From: Trichoplax sp. H2
Lineage: Eukaryota; Placozoa; Uniplacotomia; Trichoplacea
DNA length: 64,000 nucleotides
NCBI GenBank assembly: GCA_003344405.1
Contig: NOWV01000009.1
Location: forward strand, 372,001-436,000
Direction of reading: 5' to 3'
The position numbers were made by a program, and so were the translations under genes. Under the pieces are notes generated by a model. That model saw only the letters and a list, made by a program, of their open reading frames with translations, did no database searches and was not told the origin of the DNA. Within the stretch, counting starts at the first letter, position 1, and the number at the start of each line of letters is the position of its first letter. Shown here one piece after another: positions 1 through 14,500 of the stretch.

Positions 1-3000
1 TTCCAATATAGACCAAATGATAGCTATCAACAATATGCTGAATACTATTCAATGAGTCCGGGAGAGCAGGTCAAAAATAATATCAGATAATGGCGATTAA
101 ATTTAACTTCGTTTAATTTAATGAACAAAAATAAGAAAACTTTTTTATCTTAACTAATTTTTGGAACCCTTTCTTTGTTATCTACATGAAAGGTGAAAGA
201 GCTGCATAAAAGACGAACTATGGTCAAGCCAGATACAAATAATGCAAGACAACTATTAGAAAATGAATTTGACTTACCTAAACAAGCTAATACAATTCAG
301 AAAGAATCGGTAATTACTTTTAAAATAGTAGATTAGTGGCAAAAGATTGTATTGATTTTAACTATAAACAACTTATTCTCTAATTTATTGAAGCATAAAC
401 TTACTGGAAGAGTCTCAGTAGGCTCAAATGTTAAATCCTTGACGAAGCTACCAGCTAGAAATAGACGGGACCCTCAGGTAAATATCGTAAGCGTAGAAAT
501 CGAAATCAATTTAACTAGGGAAACTAAGAATTAACATCAAATTTCTAACTTTGTGCTATTCTCAGTTAACACCCCCTCAAATTAAAGAAGAAGATGCAAG
601 AAAGGGAATTTTGAGCTTATTAGAAAGAGGATTAATTCCTGTACGTACATAGTATTCCAATATCCTGACAATATTGCATGTTAATTATGCGGCTTTTTAC
701 CTAAATACTATTTCCAACAGGCAGCAGCACAATTAACACTACAACCTGACCCAGTTAAAAGCAAATCAGCTCCGGTATGAAGTTACAATCATTGTTAAAT
801 TATATATTCATATGTATGTTAATTATTATGTAACAGTATTATCCTAGTTTTATTTAATATCTTACTGATATTAAATACTTATAAATCTATAATTATAGCT
901 GCATCATATCTCCGAACAATATTCCATGAGTTCAAAATATCTATCTGGTCATATCGGTAATTTAAATCTTAATTAAGGAAGAAAATTATTTAAAGGTATT
1001 CGCATCTTAACATATTTTTTACTAATAAAAATATTTTCGATTATGATTAGATATCGGTTTTAATATGGCAGGAGTCAAGGTAGCCAATGTTATCTTAATT
1101 AAAATGTTAAACTATCCATCTGCCAATATCAGCAATAGTTGATTTGACGAAGTCAATCATTATTTAGCTACAATTAAAATATATGCATCAACTATTTACT
1201 TAGCTTGATAGTAGTAAGCAAACACAGAATGAATTGACAGCTGTAGCAACCGCTCAAAGCATCGACAGAGAGAGCTTGCTAAAGCATGGCGAAAGGGATG
1301 AAGTAAGAGCTCTACTTGTAATTTATGTACCAGACCTTATAGCATTAGTAATATGTAGGAAAAATGAAATCAATATCACTAGCTAGCTATACTAAGGTAT
1401 TCATTATAACTATTTAGGCTAGGACGTCTACATTACGATCGAAGCAATACGAACTGCCGACATCATTATCTAAGGTAAACAAAGCAATAATCCAAAAGTT
1501 TCTTATCTATAAATATCAAATTCTCTCTATAGACTTGGTAAAATTTCTTCATTTTTCTCAGTCACTAAGCAAAAAACCTCCTACAGGACCCCCACCATCA
1601 TCTCCTACAACTGCTAGAACTCTACGATTCGTAATTAGTGGTGGGAAAGTAAAAGAAGATTCCGAAGTAGGCAACTACTGTAGTAATAATAATAAGATTA
1701 AAAATCTTATGACAAAATGAAATATTTTAAAACAAATTTTCTTTTTACTTTTAGGAATTTAAGGCATTTAAAAAAACATACATATTAAATTGGGGAAAGT
1801 AAGCGCAATACTATTTCAAACCTCTATTTAAGTAACTGATTAATAATTGTTTAGTGAATTTAAAATTAGATATACCACTTCTAACATTTAACACCGATAT
1901 ATCAACAGTATCGTAACAGTTTTGGGTGCCATGGAGCAATTCGCAAGAAACTATCGATTACCGGTTCTGTTTATCAATGGTGCAAAGTAAGCGTTATTAG
2001 TATTTATCTTTAGGTTTATGATAGATTAAAATTATCAAATTTCACATAATGGTCAGGCCACACCGTAGAATGATACGAAGTAGCAATAAAGCTAAAATCT
2101 TAAAAATTTCTACTTCGTTACAATCAAAGAAACGATAAATATTGAGATAGATTACAATGTAAAATAAATATCGAAATGAGAATAATTTTGCTTAGCATAG
2201 TATTTACGGATTAAAATCAACAGTCTAGATCAATTAGCCACGGATACAGAGTTACAAGAAAGAATTACTAAAGATGTGAGTATGATAAATGTAACTTTTT
2301 TTAATCTGACACACTCGAATTCTCACTGTTAATCTATTTTTCTTAATTAATACAGATGCTGTTAGACTGTGTAGAAAATATTGCAGACGTAATGAAATTA
2401 ATCAGCATACCTGTAAGTGTATTATTAAATTATATTCTTGAGATAGTAACTAAAATAATCGAAGATTTGCTTGTTATCAATTTAAATTGCGATCTCTTTT
2501 TGTAGTTGCGCTACAATTACAGTAACAAATATATGGAAATATCAATATTTATGCTTTAGGGTAGACGATTTAAAGGTGCAGATGGAAGTAATATCGCTGC
2601 TATCAAAATTCAGGTAAAAATGATATCTTAGTTATAGTAAAATATTTATTATACTTTCATGCGCCCTTAAGTATGATCTTCATGATGAATATTTTGGCTC
2701 CCACCTCTGTAATAATAGGCATATTGGCGCCGTCATAAAGACCGTAAAGTTTATCTTGCGCTACGAAGACAAAAATGGGCTGCAGGAATTATTGCCATGT
2801 CGTGGCTAATGTCCCTTAAACTTTCCGTGATACGAAAACAATTGAAGCAACGTAGACTTGAAGAGTTGGAAAAGTTTCGAGATTTATCAAATGTAAAGAT
2901 AATTCTATAAATAGGCCATTTATTAATCATAAATTCATTCCAAACGAGGTCAACTTTTACTACTCTGATTCTCAATTATTTGTTATGTTTATTCGCTTCA

Positions 3001-6000
3001 TATACTATATAGGATTTGAAGAATAATTGGAAGAAGATTAAAGGGTCGTCCCATGTTGTCATCCATATTCCAAGTTTAGGTACAAATCACTGCTGTACTA
3101 TTGACGGTTACTATATTAACTTGCAGGCTTTAATGTTATCATAAAATGTTAATATTACACAAGATTCGTATTTATTTCGTATAAAAAGTGGATATTTGGG
3201 ATGTAATATATTTTTCTTACGTGAATGCACGTATTTCATGCAACAGGTTATTCCGAAAATATTCGTGAAAACTTACACGACATACCTTTGCTCCAAAATT
3301 TGCAAATGGCACGATTATGTGAGATTACAGGTAACTATCCTATCTCGTAACTATCAATAATAAGTTTTCCACTGCAAAGCATAACTCATTTAATACTTTA
3401 AAGTTTAGTTTATATCTAAATCAATGAAAGGCTAGTACACAGTCTATGCATTAATAAGCGTCGGAAATTATTTTCAATGTTTGCACTAAATTTATTATCC
3501 GTTATTAAACTTGATATGATTGTGAGAAAGTTAATAAGATTGACTCTTTTCTAATTCTATAGACCCAAATGTGGATATCATTTTGATCTCACCTATGACA
3601 CTAAGTGACGAAACGGTGGATTATTATAAGAAATTATTGGCTGTATCTATGCCTAATAGTGATAAAAAATCAATTAATGATCGAATTAAGATTATCATGC
3701 CGGATGCATTAACGCAATTTAAGGTCAGTGACACGATCCATTGATAGAGTTCGTATGATACATACACAATTTAGCTACCCTGTAAAATTGTAGAATAAAC
3801 AGCAAAAAAATAGGAAACAGCTAACAATTTATATTCTATCAAAACGCTTAGCATTCTTTATTGCATTTATACATTCATATCTACAGAGGCATAATATGTG
3901 CTTATCAACAAGACTGAAATACAGTCCTAAAGCAATGAAAAGGTGACTTTTAATTATAATCAGCAGTCTAAGTGAAAATAATAAATTCGGACACTACATT
4001 TAGCAATAGATCAGAATTTTATTATTTTCTGCAGATAATGTTATTCATATTTATTATTTATAGATTAAAAAATTTAACATACGGACGAAGTGGATACATA
4101 GTCCCTGGATTAATAAGTAAAGATGATTTGCATATTGCAGATCAACTAGGTATGTTCTCTACATTTAATTATAATATATTGGTGATTAGCTAATTAATTA
4201 TTATCTCGAAATCTCTACATCGAATCGAGGGTAGATTTACCTATTCTTGGAACCGAACCAGATATAGCCCAACTATTTAGTACTAAATCAGGATCACGAA
4301 GGATCTTTTTAGACACAAATGTAGCTATTCCTCCTTCAACATGCGATATTTTCACATTTCAAGAGGTATTAGTATGGTTCTATACCATTTAACCACGTTA
4401 AAATTAAATTCACATCTTATTATTACTAGCCTTATAGCAAGTTATATGTACGCGTATATCATTAAAGCAGTATACATAATAAGACTTTTTTAAAAATAAC
4501 CTATATTCCTAGCTTATATCGTTGGTGCAAATTTATTACTTTCGTTTTATGAAGATATTATGACAGAATATGATTTAATATCGTCACTACTTACTTATAC
4601 TTATAGTTCTATGATGAATTGACTGACCTGATTATAAATCATGTTAATATACGAAGATGGTTATTTAAAATCGACAATGAATTTGACGGTAGAGGCACAG
4701 GTACAATGAATTCAATGGTTAACTGGTATAATCAGTGGAAATCTTATTCTCCATTTAAGAGCTATAGATTCTAAATGTTTTTTTTATAAAATCTTATATT
4801 CATGATTTTGTAGCATATTGTGAAATTGCTCAATATTTAAAGTGCTATAAGTGGTTGCGCAAAGAAGCTCATCGATATGGTGCTGAATGGCAACAGAAAT
4901 GGGCCCAGGTAACGTTCTGAAGTGTCTTCATAATCTCGCTCTACCAATAGGCGCAGCATTTCTATTTACTTTAACAAAATAAGAATTTGAAAATCTTGTA
5001 TCAATTTTTTACTATCATAGTGCTTCGCGGTAACGTAAAAATAATCTAAAAGTTAACGACAACCATAATAACTAAGAACAACGCGGAGATTTTTGATAGT
5101 ATCGCACACATTGTAACTAAATGCGTGACAATAATTCAATACCTGTAATATAATAGGAGTTTAAAGCTTCATAGATATTTCATCTGTATCTATTTTAAAT
5201 AGTATGCCATTCAATATTAAAATTTAAATCCTTGAAAATATATAGACCAGTAACGTATTTAACGAGCATTTTGTGATCTGGTGTTGCTAATTTCGTAACA
5301 AGTTTTATGGTGGGCCGTTTAATTGAAATGATTGAACTCGACTGAATCCTAATATTGTAGCGTAATCATTTCATCGCTAGGAATCTGCAAGGACAAAAAT
5401 TTTAGGTGAATTACCTGATATTCTTGATAATTATTGCCATATTGTTAACAAGCGAGGCTATCAGACATGGGAGAGATTCTGCAATGTTTATTTGGAAAGA
5501 GGTAATAGTAATTATTAAGTAAAATTAACTACGGTGGCACTGCCACTAGCTAAGTAGATATTGTATAGCAAGCATATTGCACTAACTTTATAACTTAGTG
5601 TTGAACTCTGGTAGCGTAAAAATACTATAAATATTAATAAACAGAAATTCAAGTACTTTTACTTGAAAATTTTCATGAGATGATACATTGAAATTACGGT
5701 ATTTTGTCGGTAAATATTTATCTACTGCTTTTGTTAATGTTTATAGGAGGAGTTATTCAAGCTTGTCCACCTAGTGATAGCGTAACTGGTGTAACAGTTG
5801 ATGCTTTAGTTGATCCAACTGGTCAAGTGAATATTATGTCATTAGGTGATCAGGTAATAATCTTAACAGAAGCATAATAACTTTTTGGCTCTTACTATAT
5901 ACGGTATTATGTATAATATGCAAGGGAAAGTGCACTCAATAAATTATAAATTGTCAATAACAGAATAATGTATGAACGTATGACTTCAGAATTAAATTTG

Positions 6001-8317
6001 CAGTATCGATAGTCAGTACTATAGGTATTGGCAATTTCAGTCTATTAACGCATTATATAGTTAAAATTATTAACATAACACAATTAACTTGACTACTAAT
6101 AGTTTATCACAGATATTTAATACTTGTTCATAACTGATAGAATGATAAGTGTATTCATCTCGCCCAACCTTGTAATCGTTGCTTCAAGGCGAAAATTAAA
6201 TCAAATGCCTTTCTCTATACGTCCTAATTATATAGCCTTAAATAAATTCATTTTAAAATTGTATACTAAAGGATTTTACATGTACTCATTTTTTTAAGAT
6301 TCACGCCGAAAGTCAGTACAGAATGTGGGGTCTATCCGTTCCTCAATCATCAGTTGATCCCAATCTAATCTGCGAAACTATTCAAAAAATTGGCAAAAGT
6401 TGTTATTCTAGGGGGATAATTGGACATATTTGCATTGATTTCGTGACTTTCATTGACGGCATAACGGTAAATGCTAACTGTATTTCATAATTCAGATGTA
6501 AAATTATTCCTCCTGTTAATACTTGATAACTGAGGAAAAGCAAATACTTTTAGTTTATTCAGATGATACATACGCGTATGTTGTATTTGAAATGTATCTT
6601 TAGCAACATGCGTTATTGCTATGCGTACACTACTTGCATCAGGTACTTAATCGATTTTTTTAATTCTTCGTATTTTCAGTAGAATCTATATATACAGTTG
6701 GTATTGTTACGATAATAAGATAAATATTATACGGTACCCTTTCTAAATAGCAGTATATCAATGAAGGAGTGCTATATCTCATCTAACGAATTCTCATATC
6801 AATCAGCCTTTTGCTTATATACTTTATTACCGTTCCATAAATCTTTAGATGTTAGAATCGAAAGAGTAGAAATCTATTTTAACTAGAAACGATTGCACAC
6901 AATACAGTGATACTATACGTAGCGTAGCTATCTTCTCTATGTTTAAAAGAACTTCTAATTACCTTACAACTTATTTACCAGTTTAAGAATTTAATCTATC
7001 CATTTCTTTTAGTCGTATTTTTTGGTTAATATATATGAACAAAATCGTCTCTAGTACTACAAGAAGACGCTGACTTTGACTGTATTATGGATAACTAGCA
7101 TACCTTATATATACACGTATCAGTAACGTCTTAGCATAGAACTTATAGTATCACCTGCTTAGCAAGGACCTATATCGGAGATTTCTTAAAACCGGTTAAA
7201 TTTGGATAATTTTTACGGTTTATAACTGTAGTTAACAATATTTATGTTGTTAATGTACCAGATGGAACAAGAATTATGGGCTACAGATTTAAAGATATGG
7301 TATAGTGATACTATGGCCATGTCGCGGCTTATGCGTTTTATGACCAATGGAAGCCTTGATCCTCTCCAATCGACATTTAAAATATCAGTACCAAAGAAAG
7401 AAGAGAAAAAATGGCGAAAGAAGAGAAATGAACCTCCAGTAAGGAAAACACTTTCATATCATATAAAGCCAGGCTGTGATAGCATTTCCTATCAATTCTT
7501 CATTTGATGGAGTGAATGTGACTAGAATAATTACATGTTAATAGGCACCGCTAGAAGAAGAACGATTTGGGGTTGTAAGTACGAAGCTATTTCATTCCAA
7601 TATGCAAATTGTCCACTATGGTGTTTTCTTTCAAATGTGCAAAGCTCAAGGTATTGGGTTTGATATCAAGGTAAGTAGTAAATTAATATTTACTATCGGT
7701 CAATTGTAAAATATTTATAAATTTCATAATACTAATGCTTTCCATATTTACTAGGAGAAATCTGGAACTGTGTTTACTATTGCAGATGATGTCAAAAGAA
7801 AGCATATGGGAATGTTGTAAGTACTGAAGTAAAATTTCGAAAAATTATCATGTAGCCATGTGCAGCTATCTAAATGAAACTGTACTAAATCCCTATCTTC
7901 AAAAGCGAACTACTTTACTTTACTTTCTTTGCATGAGGACATTAAGTGCCAAGTTAAATTATGTTTTTCATACTTCTTGTCATTATCAATAGGTCCATTT
8001 CAGACAGTTTACAAGGTGCACTAACCAGTTTTGCAAAAGCATTAAGTACAATTCATCAAGAAATTTCATCTCCTGAAATGAATGGAGTGACTAATTTTAA
8101 GGTATGCCATTCATTAAACAATGTAGTTTATTATAATCAATATATTGCTTGCTATTGGTGGAAGATTCAGCGAGTAAATGTAGAAATAATACGCAATTGA
8201 CATAAGTGTCTATTTATTCAAACCTGTTTTTAGGCAGCAATCGATGATATCGAATCGATATTAGGAATAACGATTGAAAATGAAAGCGAACATACCAATA
8301 GCGAAAAAGATACTTAA
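1..8317 (+). CDS. IQCH: IQ motif-containing protein H (IQCH), 30 exons seen, 5' end outside window
   Basis: Exons: 1-69, 193-309, 394-477, 566-640, 721-774, 1219-1302, 1418-1474, 1562-1666, 1755-1798, 1909-1986, 2224-2275, 2356-2412, 2560-2613, 2719-2892, 3013-3079, 3247-3330, 3563-3723, 3887-3942, 4064-4149, 4235-4365, 4607-4700, 4814-4908, 5381-5501, 5747-5853, 6299-6466, 7262-7438, 7545-7670, 7755-7816, 7993-8101, 8234-8317. All have GT/AG borders and phases join to one 943-codon frame ending TAA. The IQ motif spans the 2560/2719 exon junction ([16 protein letters not shown]), predicting calmodulin binding. Downstream comes a long conserved region ([53 protein letters not shown]) that I recognise as IQCH-type; it contains an ATP-grasp-like stretch. 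Human IQCH is about 1,030 residues, so perhaps 80 residues are missing upstream. The family is known from sperm and ciliated cells. Exons before 1219 are less certain because their sequence is low in conservation; the rest is firm. Confidence 0.9.
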
Positions 8318-11300
8318 AATATATAGTTATACAATTTATAAAATTATCAACCGAAAATAGCACTTTTATATTAGTGTGCTCGTATGTGTATAAGTTTAAT
8401 TTTGTGGTTTTGGTGAAATCTAATTATGACTTATCGTGTTTGTAACGTATATATATCCATACAACGCATACAAATGTTAGCATACTTGCACATGTGAGGA
8501 ATTGGAAACATACGAACTATTAAAACTACTACGTGATCTTATTCTCCGCATGTGATCAGTCTTATAAAATCAATTGATCATAAGTCATTGCAAACTGTAT
8601 ATAGATAGTGAAAAGTTATTTTTCTCGATTTATTTATTCAGATATTGCTGTATAATTATTTGATTTATTGTTGCATTCTACTGAACCTTCTTTACAATGT
8701 ATAATGTACATCCTACTTTGATTTATCGTATAATATATATATATATATATATTTTATAAAGAAAACTCTTCTGTTATCGATGCGTTCATTACTAATGTAA
8801 GAAATAACCGTATCATCACAGGCATCATCCTCATTTAAATAACATACAATGATTAAAGTAAGTTAATCCTCTTAATTAAAGTAATCCTAAATGACCATGA
8901 TGATAAGATGAGAATTTATGACTCTCCTCAATTCTTGCTATCTCTTCCAATGCTTCGTATCGATCTTTTATCAATACAAAACTTCATTATCAGAACTGAT
9001 TGCCAGTAGTATGATACCATTAATTATAGGAGTATTCGTATATATTATATTATTCGGTATGATTCCATGAACTTAATTAAATGACGATATCATCAACTGT
9101 ATTACTGTGATCACTATTATTAGTACAGTACAGTAGCATGTCCCTGCTTATGATACTTTTATTACGGTACTATTTTTTAATACTGGGTAAATGTAACACC
9201 TATACTCGTATGTATTTGACAGACTGAACAAATTGATCTCCTTTGATAGAATAAAAATACCGAAACAATAACATAGCAGCCAATCGTAACTCGTAGATAG
9301 TATTAAATTTATAGTACTTGTACAGTTTATTTGTTAAGACAGGATTGCTCAATTGCAGATTAATTTCTGTATAAAGTTGAATTATTCAAATAATATTGCT
9401 AACATTATTTTAGTTCTCAAATATTACACTGAGTTCGGGATAATGATCATTGATTTCATTATAATCAAAGATCGAGTTATATCTATTCTCTTGATTACAG
9501 TGTCTTCATCGAATAGTCTATACGAACAAACTGGGTAATCTTAAAAGATCTGAAAAAGGACTAACAGTGAAGATAAGTTTTGTTTACTAAAACGATATCA
9601 AACGGCTATTGGACGATATACAGTACCAGTCGCATGAGAAGCAATAAACTTACGACGACTTAACCTATCGCTACCATATATGACATCATATAAATTGGCA
9701 TCTTAAGAAAACGTCACAGGAAGGAACTGAAAAGGCATTCTTGATAAATGATATACGGGTATTCATCTAGTGGTATTAATTTTATAGCACTTGCAACGTT
9801 GAAGACGTTAGACATTACACTTTGAGACCGCCAGCAGACAAGCCGTAAATATAATGTACTATACTATTGCGTTTTGTTAAATTGCTTTACAAGGAGATTG
9901 ACGTATATCATTACAGATAAGTCTATAAAGTTTACATATTTCACTATGGTAAAAAGTAGCCATTTGTATTAAATGTTATTGTTGAGTTTCTCAATTTTAA
10001 AAAATTTTTTTACTGGGTATATTAACTTGTTTTCTAAAACGATCAATAATCTTATTGACATGAAAATTGCAATAAAACAAATCTGGAAACGCGTATATTC
10101 ACAGTCAACTCTATACACATAACTCAACAGCATAATAACAAAAGAACCAAATATTAGTTTCCTTTAGCTAATAATAAGTTATTTATCACGGTAACATAAC
10201 GTACCTAGTGACGTAGGGCAAAAAATGCTTACATAAATGTAGTAGGTACACTATGTGTAACACATACAATAAAAGTACGATGCTATTTCTGCGCACAGTA
10301 GGCATAAGATTATTGGACATTAATTTTTTCATCCTTTACTTTCTTGTATTAACTCCTTATCCGGTAGGAAACTGCACCAAAATTTTACTTCTATTCGAAA
10401 ATGTGATTGATTCTTCGATAGTAATCATATTAGCATTCTAATCCTTCCCAAGTGCTGACAACAATAATCTAAAATAGATGATAGTTCTCGGTATTAGAAC
10501 ACTATCAGTATTATGGATATAGAAATACAGTATTATTACGAATTTTGAATATAAAAATACGGTATTACAAATTTACTAACGTTATACGATTATGTCACCT
10601 ATTACATAATTATACAAAAATGCTGTATTACTATTGCAGTTAGTGTCTAGCAAAGGCTGTATTACTACATACCGAAGTAATGTACATATAACGAGTCTAA
10701 TTTTATTCAAATTAAAAACGAGACAAGGAAAACAAATATTAGTAAATATTATCAGCACAGATATTTACATATAGAGTGTGGCAGAAATAACTTCTTGAAA
10801 GTAGGCACAACAATTATTTAAGCTCAACAACGTAGACGGATAAAAGAAATTAAATGATCAAAATTTAATTTACTTACAAGTTTTAGCATTACTATCAATT
10901 GTTGGAGATTTAAGGATACTAATAACATTAACAACACAATGATACTAAAGGCATAATTTTCCTTCATTGTTTAACACAGGCTGCTATTGTTACGACGAAA
11001 GCTATTTCGCAGTAGAGATAACGTAATCTGCTGAAACTCTTACATTTTTTTGTTCTGCTCTAAGATTTATAGTAACTTTGTAGTAACATGTAAACCCTAA
11101 TCGACAGGACTATAGTCCGTATTTCATGTGTGTTAGCATATCGAATAAATATAACACTAATACAGGTAACGTTATTTGCAAATACACCGAAGCCCGAGAA
11201 TTCTTGAAAAATTATGTGCGATAGATAGTTTACGTAATATCTGTATGAACTATTTCTTTAGACAATTATTGCTTAATTAAGGTCAAAATACTGTAATCCT

Positions 11301-11515
11301 TCAGGCAAAAAGTGATGTCACCCATAAAAAATTGCACTGTTTATTAATTCCAGGAAAAGTAATGACTGGACGCACTTTAAATCAATCAATTTTTATACAT
11401 GTAATGTGGTATTCAGTAAGTAGTTTAAAGATTCCGTGCAACAGTAATGTCATTGGGTGACGTGGTTAACGATACTACAGTACGTACCGCATTAAGGCAC
11501 TTTTAACCTTTCATA
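8318..11515. other. Intergenic region between convergent IQCH and ENSA
   Basis: No exon chain could be built on either strand. It holds the 3' flank of both genes. A minus-strand AATAAA at 11345-11340, about 170 bp after the ENSA stop, is a plausible polyadenylation signal. A short TA dinucleotide run lies near 8737-8752. The small open frames here lack family resemblance and splice support. Confidence 0.6.
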
Positions 11516-14500
11516 TTATTTATGCGTTGACGCCAATTTACTTGGCGCTACCGGCTTCTTACGTGGCAAATTATCCGGAGTTGGATGTGCTTTTCCAACA
11601 GGTACTTGACTTGGATTTGCTGTTTTTGACATATTATAATCGCCAGAATCAAAATATTTGACCTATAAGATGGCAAATTCAAGTAACACAAAGTTATAAA
11701 AAATCCTTGATTGATCTATATATGTATCGGTAGAATGACATATAGCGAAAAAGCTGCAGTATTTGACTATAATTAACATGAATACTTGCAATAAAAATTT
11801 CAGAATTGCTACCAACATCATTATCTCCAAATAAGTTCAAGTTAGAAGGCAATTTACCGAATACTAGTTACTCTTACAGTATCTTATGGATTTAGTACAG
11901 CTTATTAGCGTGGTAAGAATTCAATATTATCTAGTCATAACTGTACAAAAGTTGAAAGCGGATAACAAATATTGCATGTATTACGATATATTGTTTGGAC
12001 CGAGCGCTAAGTCCATGCTTTAATTCCATAATTTTAAAATTTAGGGATTTGTTGGCGGTTCAGTGAGGGAAGGTAAGGTTTTCGTTAAATTAAAAAGTTA
12101 GTCTGAATTGTTTTTCATTTAAAAGTTGACTTGTGGTGCCTTTAGGGTTAGGGATCGAGTTCGGGGGCAGGTGGGGGACGGTTAGGGTTTAGTTTTATCA
12201 AATAAAATAATCCTTCGTTAGCGATTCCATCACGTTGCCAGCATAAAAACTCTGGTATGTTACGAAGGACCTTACTTGATAAATTACTACAAATATTACA
12301 CTTTTAGTTTCTATCACGTACTACGCAGTACTCCAGAGTATACTAAGTATAGTATGTTATACAAGCAAACAGTGAAATATTGTATCTATACACAGTCGGT
12401 AATTCATTAATCAAAAGCGTAAAGTGAGGGCGAAAACTATAAATGGATACCACCACAAGCTACTGTAACTAAATCAATATTTTCTACCACAGTCTATCTA
12501 TTTCAGATAATAAAGACTTTCTAAAATTCTGTTATAGTAATCGAGGTGCTTGCTTATGGTGAACTGCAAGTAAACTACCAGGAGCAGGAAAAGTAATACA
12601 TTGCAAGTAATTTAGCTCAAATTAATACAGTTGCTAAATATAACTGTAACCTAAAATAATCTACTTAATATAAATTATGTGAAAGTAAATAATGTAAATA
12701 TATACACTCGTAGAAGTTGTAGGTAAGTCGCAATCTTTTTATAGCTTGCAGTACGATGTATGCAGACCAGCAGTGTTACATGTATTATACGTCGATACAG
12801 ACAGAAATATACAGTACATGCAAATACACCGTATAGCATATAAATTATCAATGCCTACATATAATAAAATATAAAGTATTATTTATGTATAAGGCATAAT
12901 AGATACTTGAAAAATAGGGCTAGTCATGATTAAAGATTCAGTTAAACTGTAAATACTTATCTACCGATGTTGTGAGTGCTACAAGACAAGCACCAAATTT
13001 GTTGGAAGGAGCTCACAATAATAGAGTTCAAACCATGACGAAGGTTATTGTATTGATTATCTACAGTGTAGATCTCCTTTATAGAAACATCTCCTTTCTT
13101 GTAAATGATTTACATGTACTACCTACTAAAACTCTTATACTAAGTTCATGCTATAGTCTAATGTTATTCAAGATACAATCTTTTATACTGGCTGCTGGCA
13201 TGCAAGATAAAACGAATAGCTTGTAATTAGTGACAAATTACAGTAGCAACACACCGCTCATATAAACGTAGCATTAAGTAACTACTCCAGTTTTAAAGTG
13301 AAAATGTAGCACTAAGCGAAGATCGTCTTTTAATATTACCACTTGAAAAAAATTTCTTTATAAATTTTCTTACCTTTCTTTGTAATCTTTGTTGTAAGAA
13401 ATCGGTTGTTTTTGGCTTCATATTACCAAATTTAGCCCTAACTTTGGCTTCTTGCTCGCTCTGCAATAAAATTAATTGTACAGAAAAATCAATCATAATA
13501 ATAGCAATCAGCAATTGTAAGAGCGTAACTAGACCAAGTATCGCATTCAAACGTACTTCTTAAGATGGTTCAATAGTGTGATATACAGTAGTAGATTATA
13601 GCAAAAGTGATATTTTAAATTACTAAATTAAATTATTTTAAAGTACAGTTCACTCAGCTGTATGATGAGATGTTGTATACGAGTATATGCGTATGCTGAT
13701 CAGACTGGTTTGAGTTCTTTTTATAATTATAATTATTAATCTGTCGAAGGTCTTAATATAACATTAGAAATTACTTTTAAATCAAGATTTTCATTCGTAC
13801 TCATTCGTATAAGCATACGAACAATCATTAACCGTATGTAAATCCACTGGATAGTACAGAGTGTATACAATAGCGTACAGCTACTAAACTTAAAAATTGA
13901 TATCAAAATTAAAAATCTTGTCTACTGTAGTGTAATACCGAACAGCGTGGAGGATTAGAGCACGCAAAGGATGATCCAATAAACTGTACATAGCTATTCT
14001 ACAAACTACCGTCCATTGGACTATTGTATTACCAGATATAGCTTAATACCTGGATTCATTTTCACTACTTTACTTGCAATATGTCTAGGACTTGATGAAG
14101 CAAGACTACAGACAGTATCTTTTGTGTTATGCATATAGTATTGGGCTTTTCATTCGTCATGCCATTTAGAGAAAAGCACGTTTCTAAAGTAATTGTTAGC
14201 ATAGGATAATACTACCCCGCGGGATAATTCCGTATTTTTATACTAGCCAAAAGCGAACTGTGACCACTATCATGTAACAAGAGGCTTCAAAAATGGCTGT
14301 ACTGTATATCCTATTACCAACTGTGAGGGAATTTATCTTCAATGATATGTGTCTTTGTCCTACAGAAAGTTAATTTGAAGTATTGCCAATTTAAATTACC
14401 AGTACATTTTGATCCTTAATTAAAATAATAACAATAACATTATGCTGTAGTGAAATGTCTTAACTCGCAAGTGAGGTCTTGTAGAAGCTGTGGATCAATT

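Noticed and set aside
13293-13550. 85-codon minus-strand frame as a single-exon gene
   Set aside because: Only 13460-13374 is coding (ENSA exon 2). Reading through the GTAAGA donor gives FFSSGN, which mimics FDSGDY, but the true FDSGDYNM exon is at 11662-11516.
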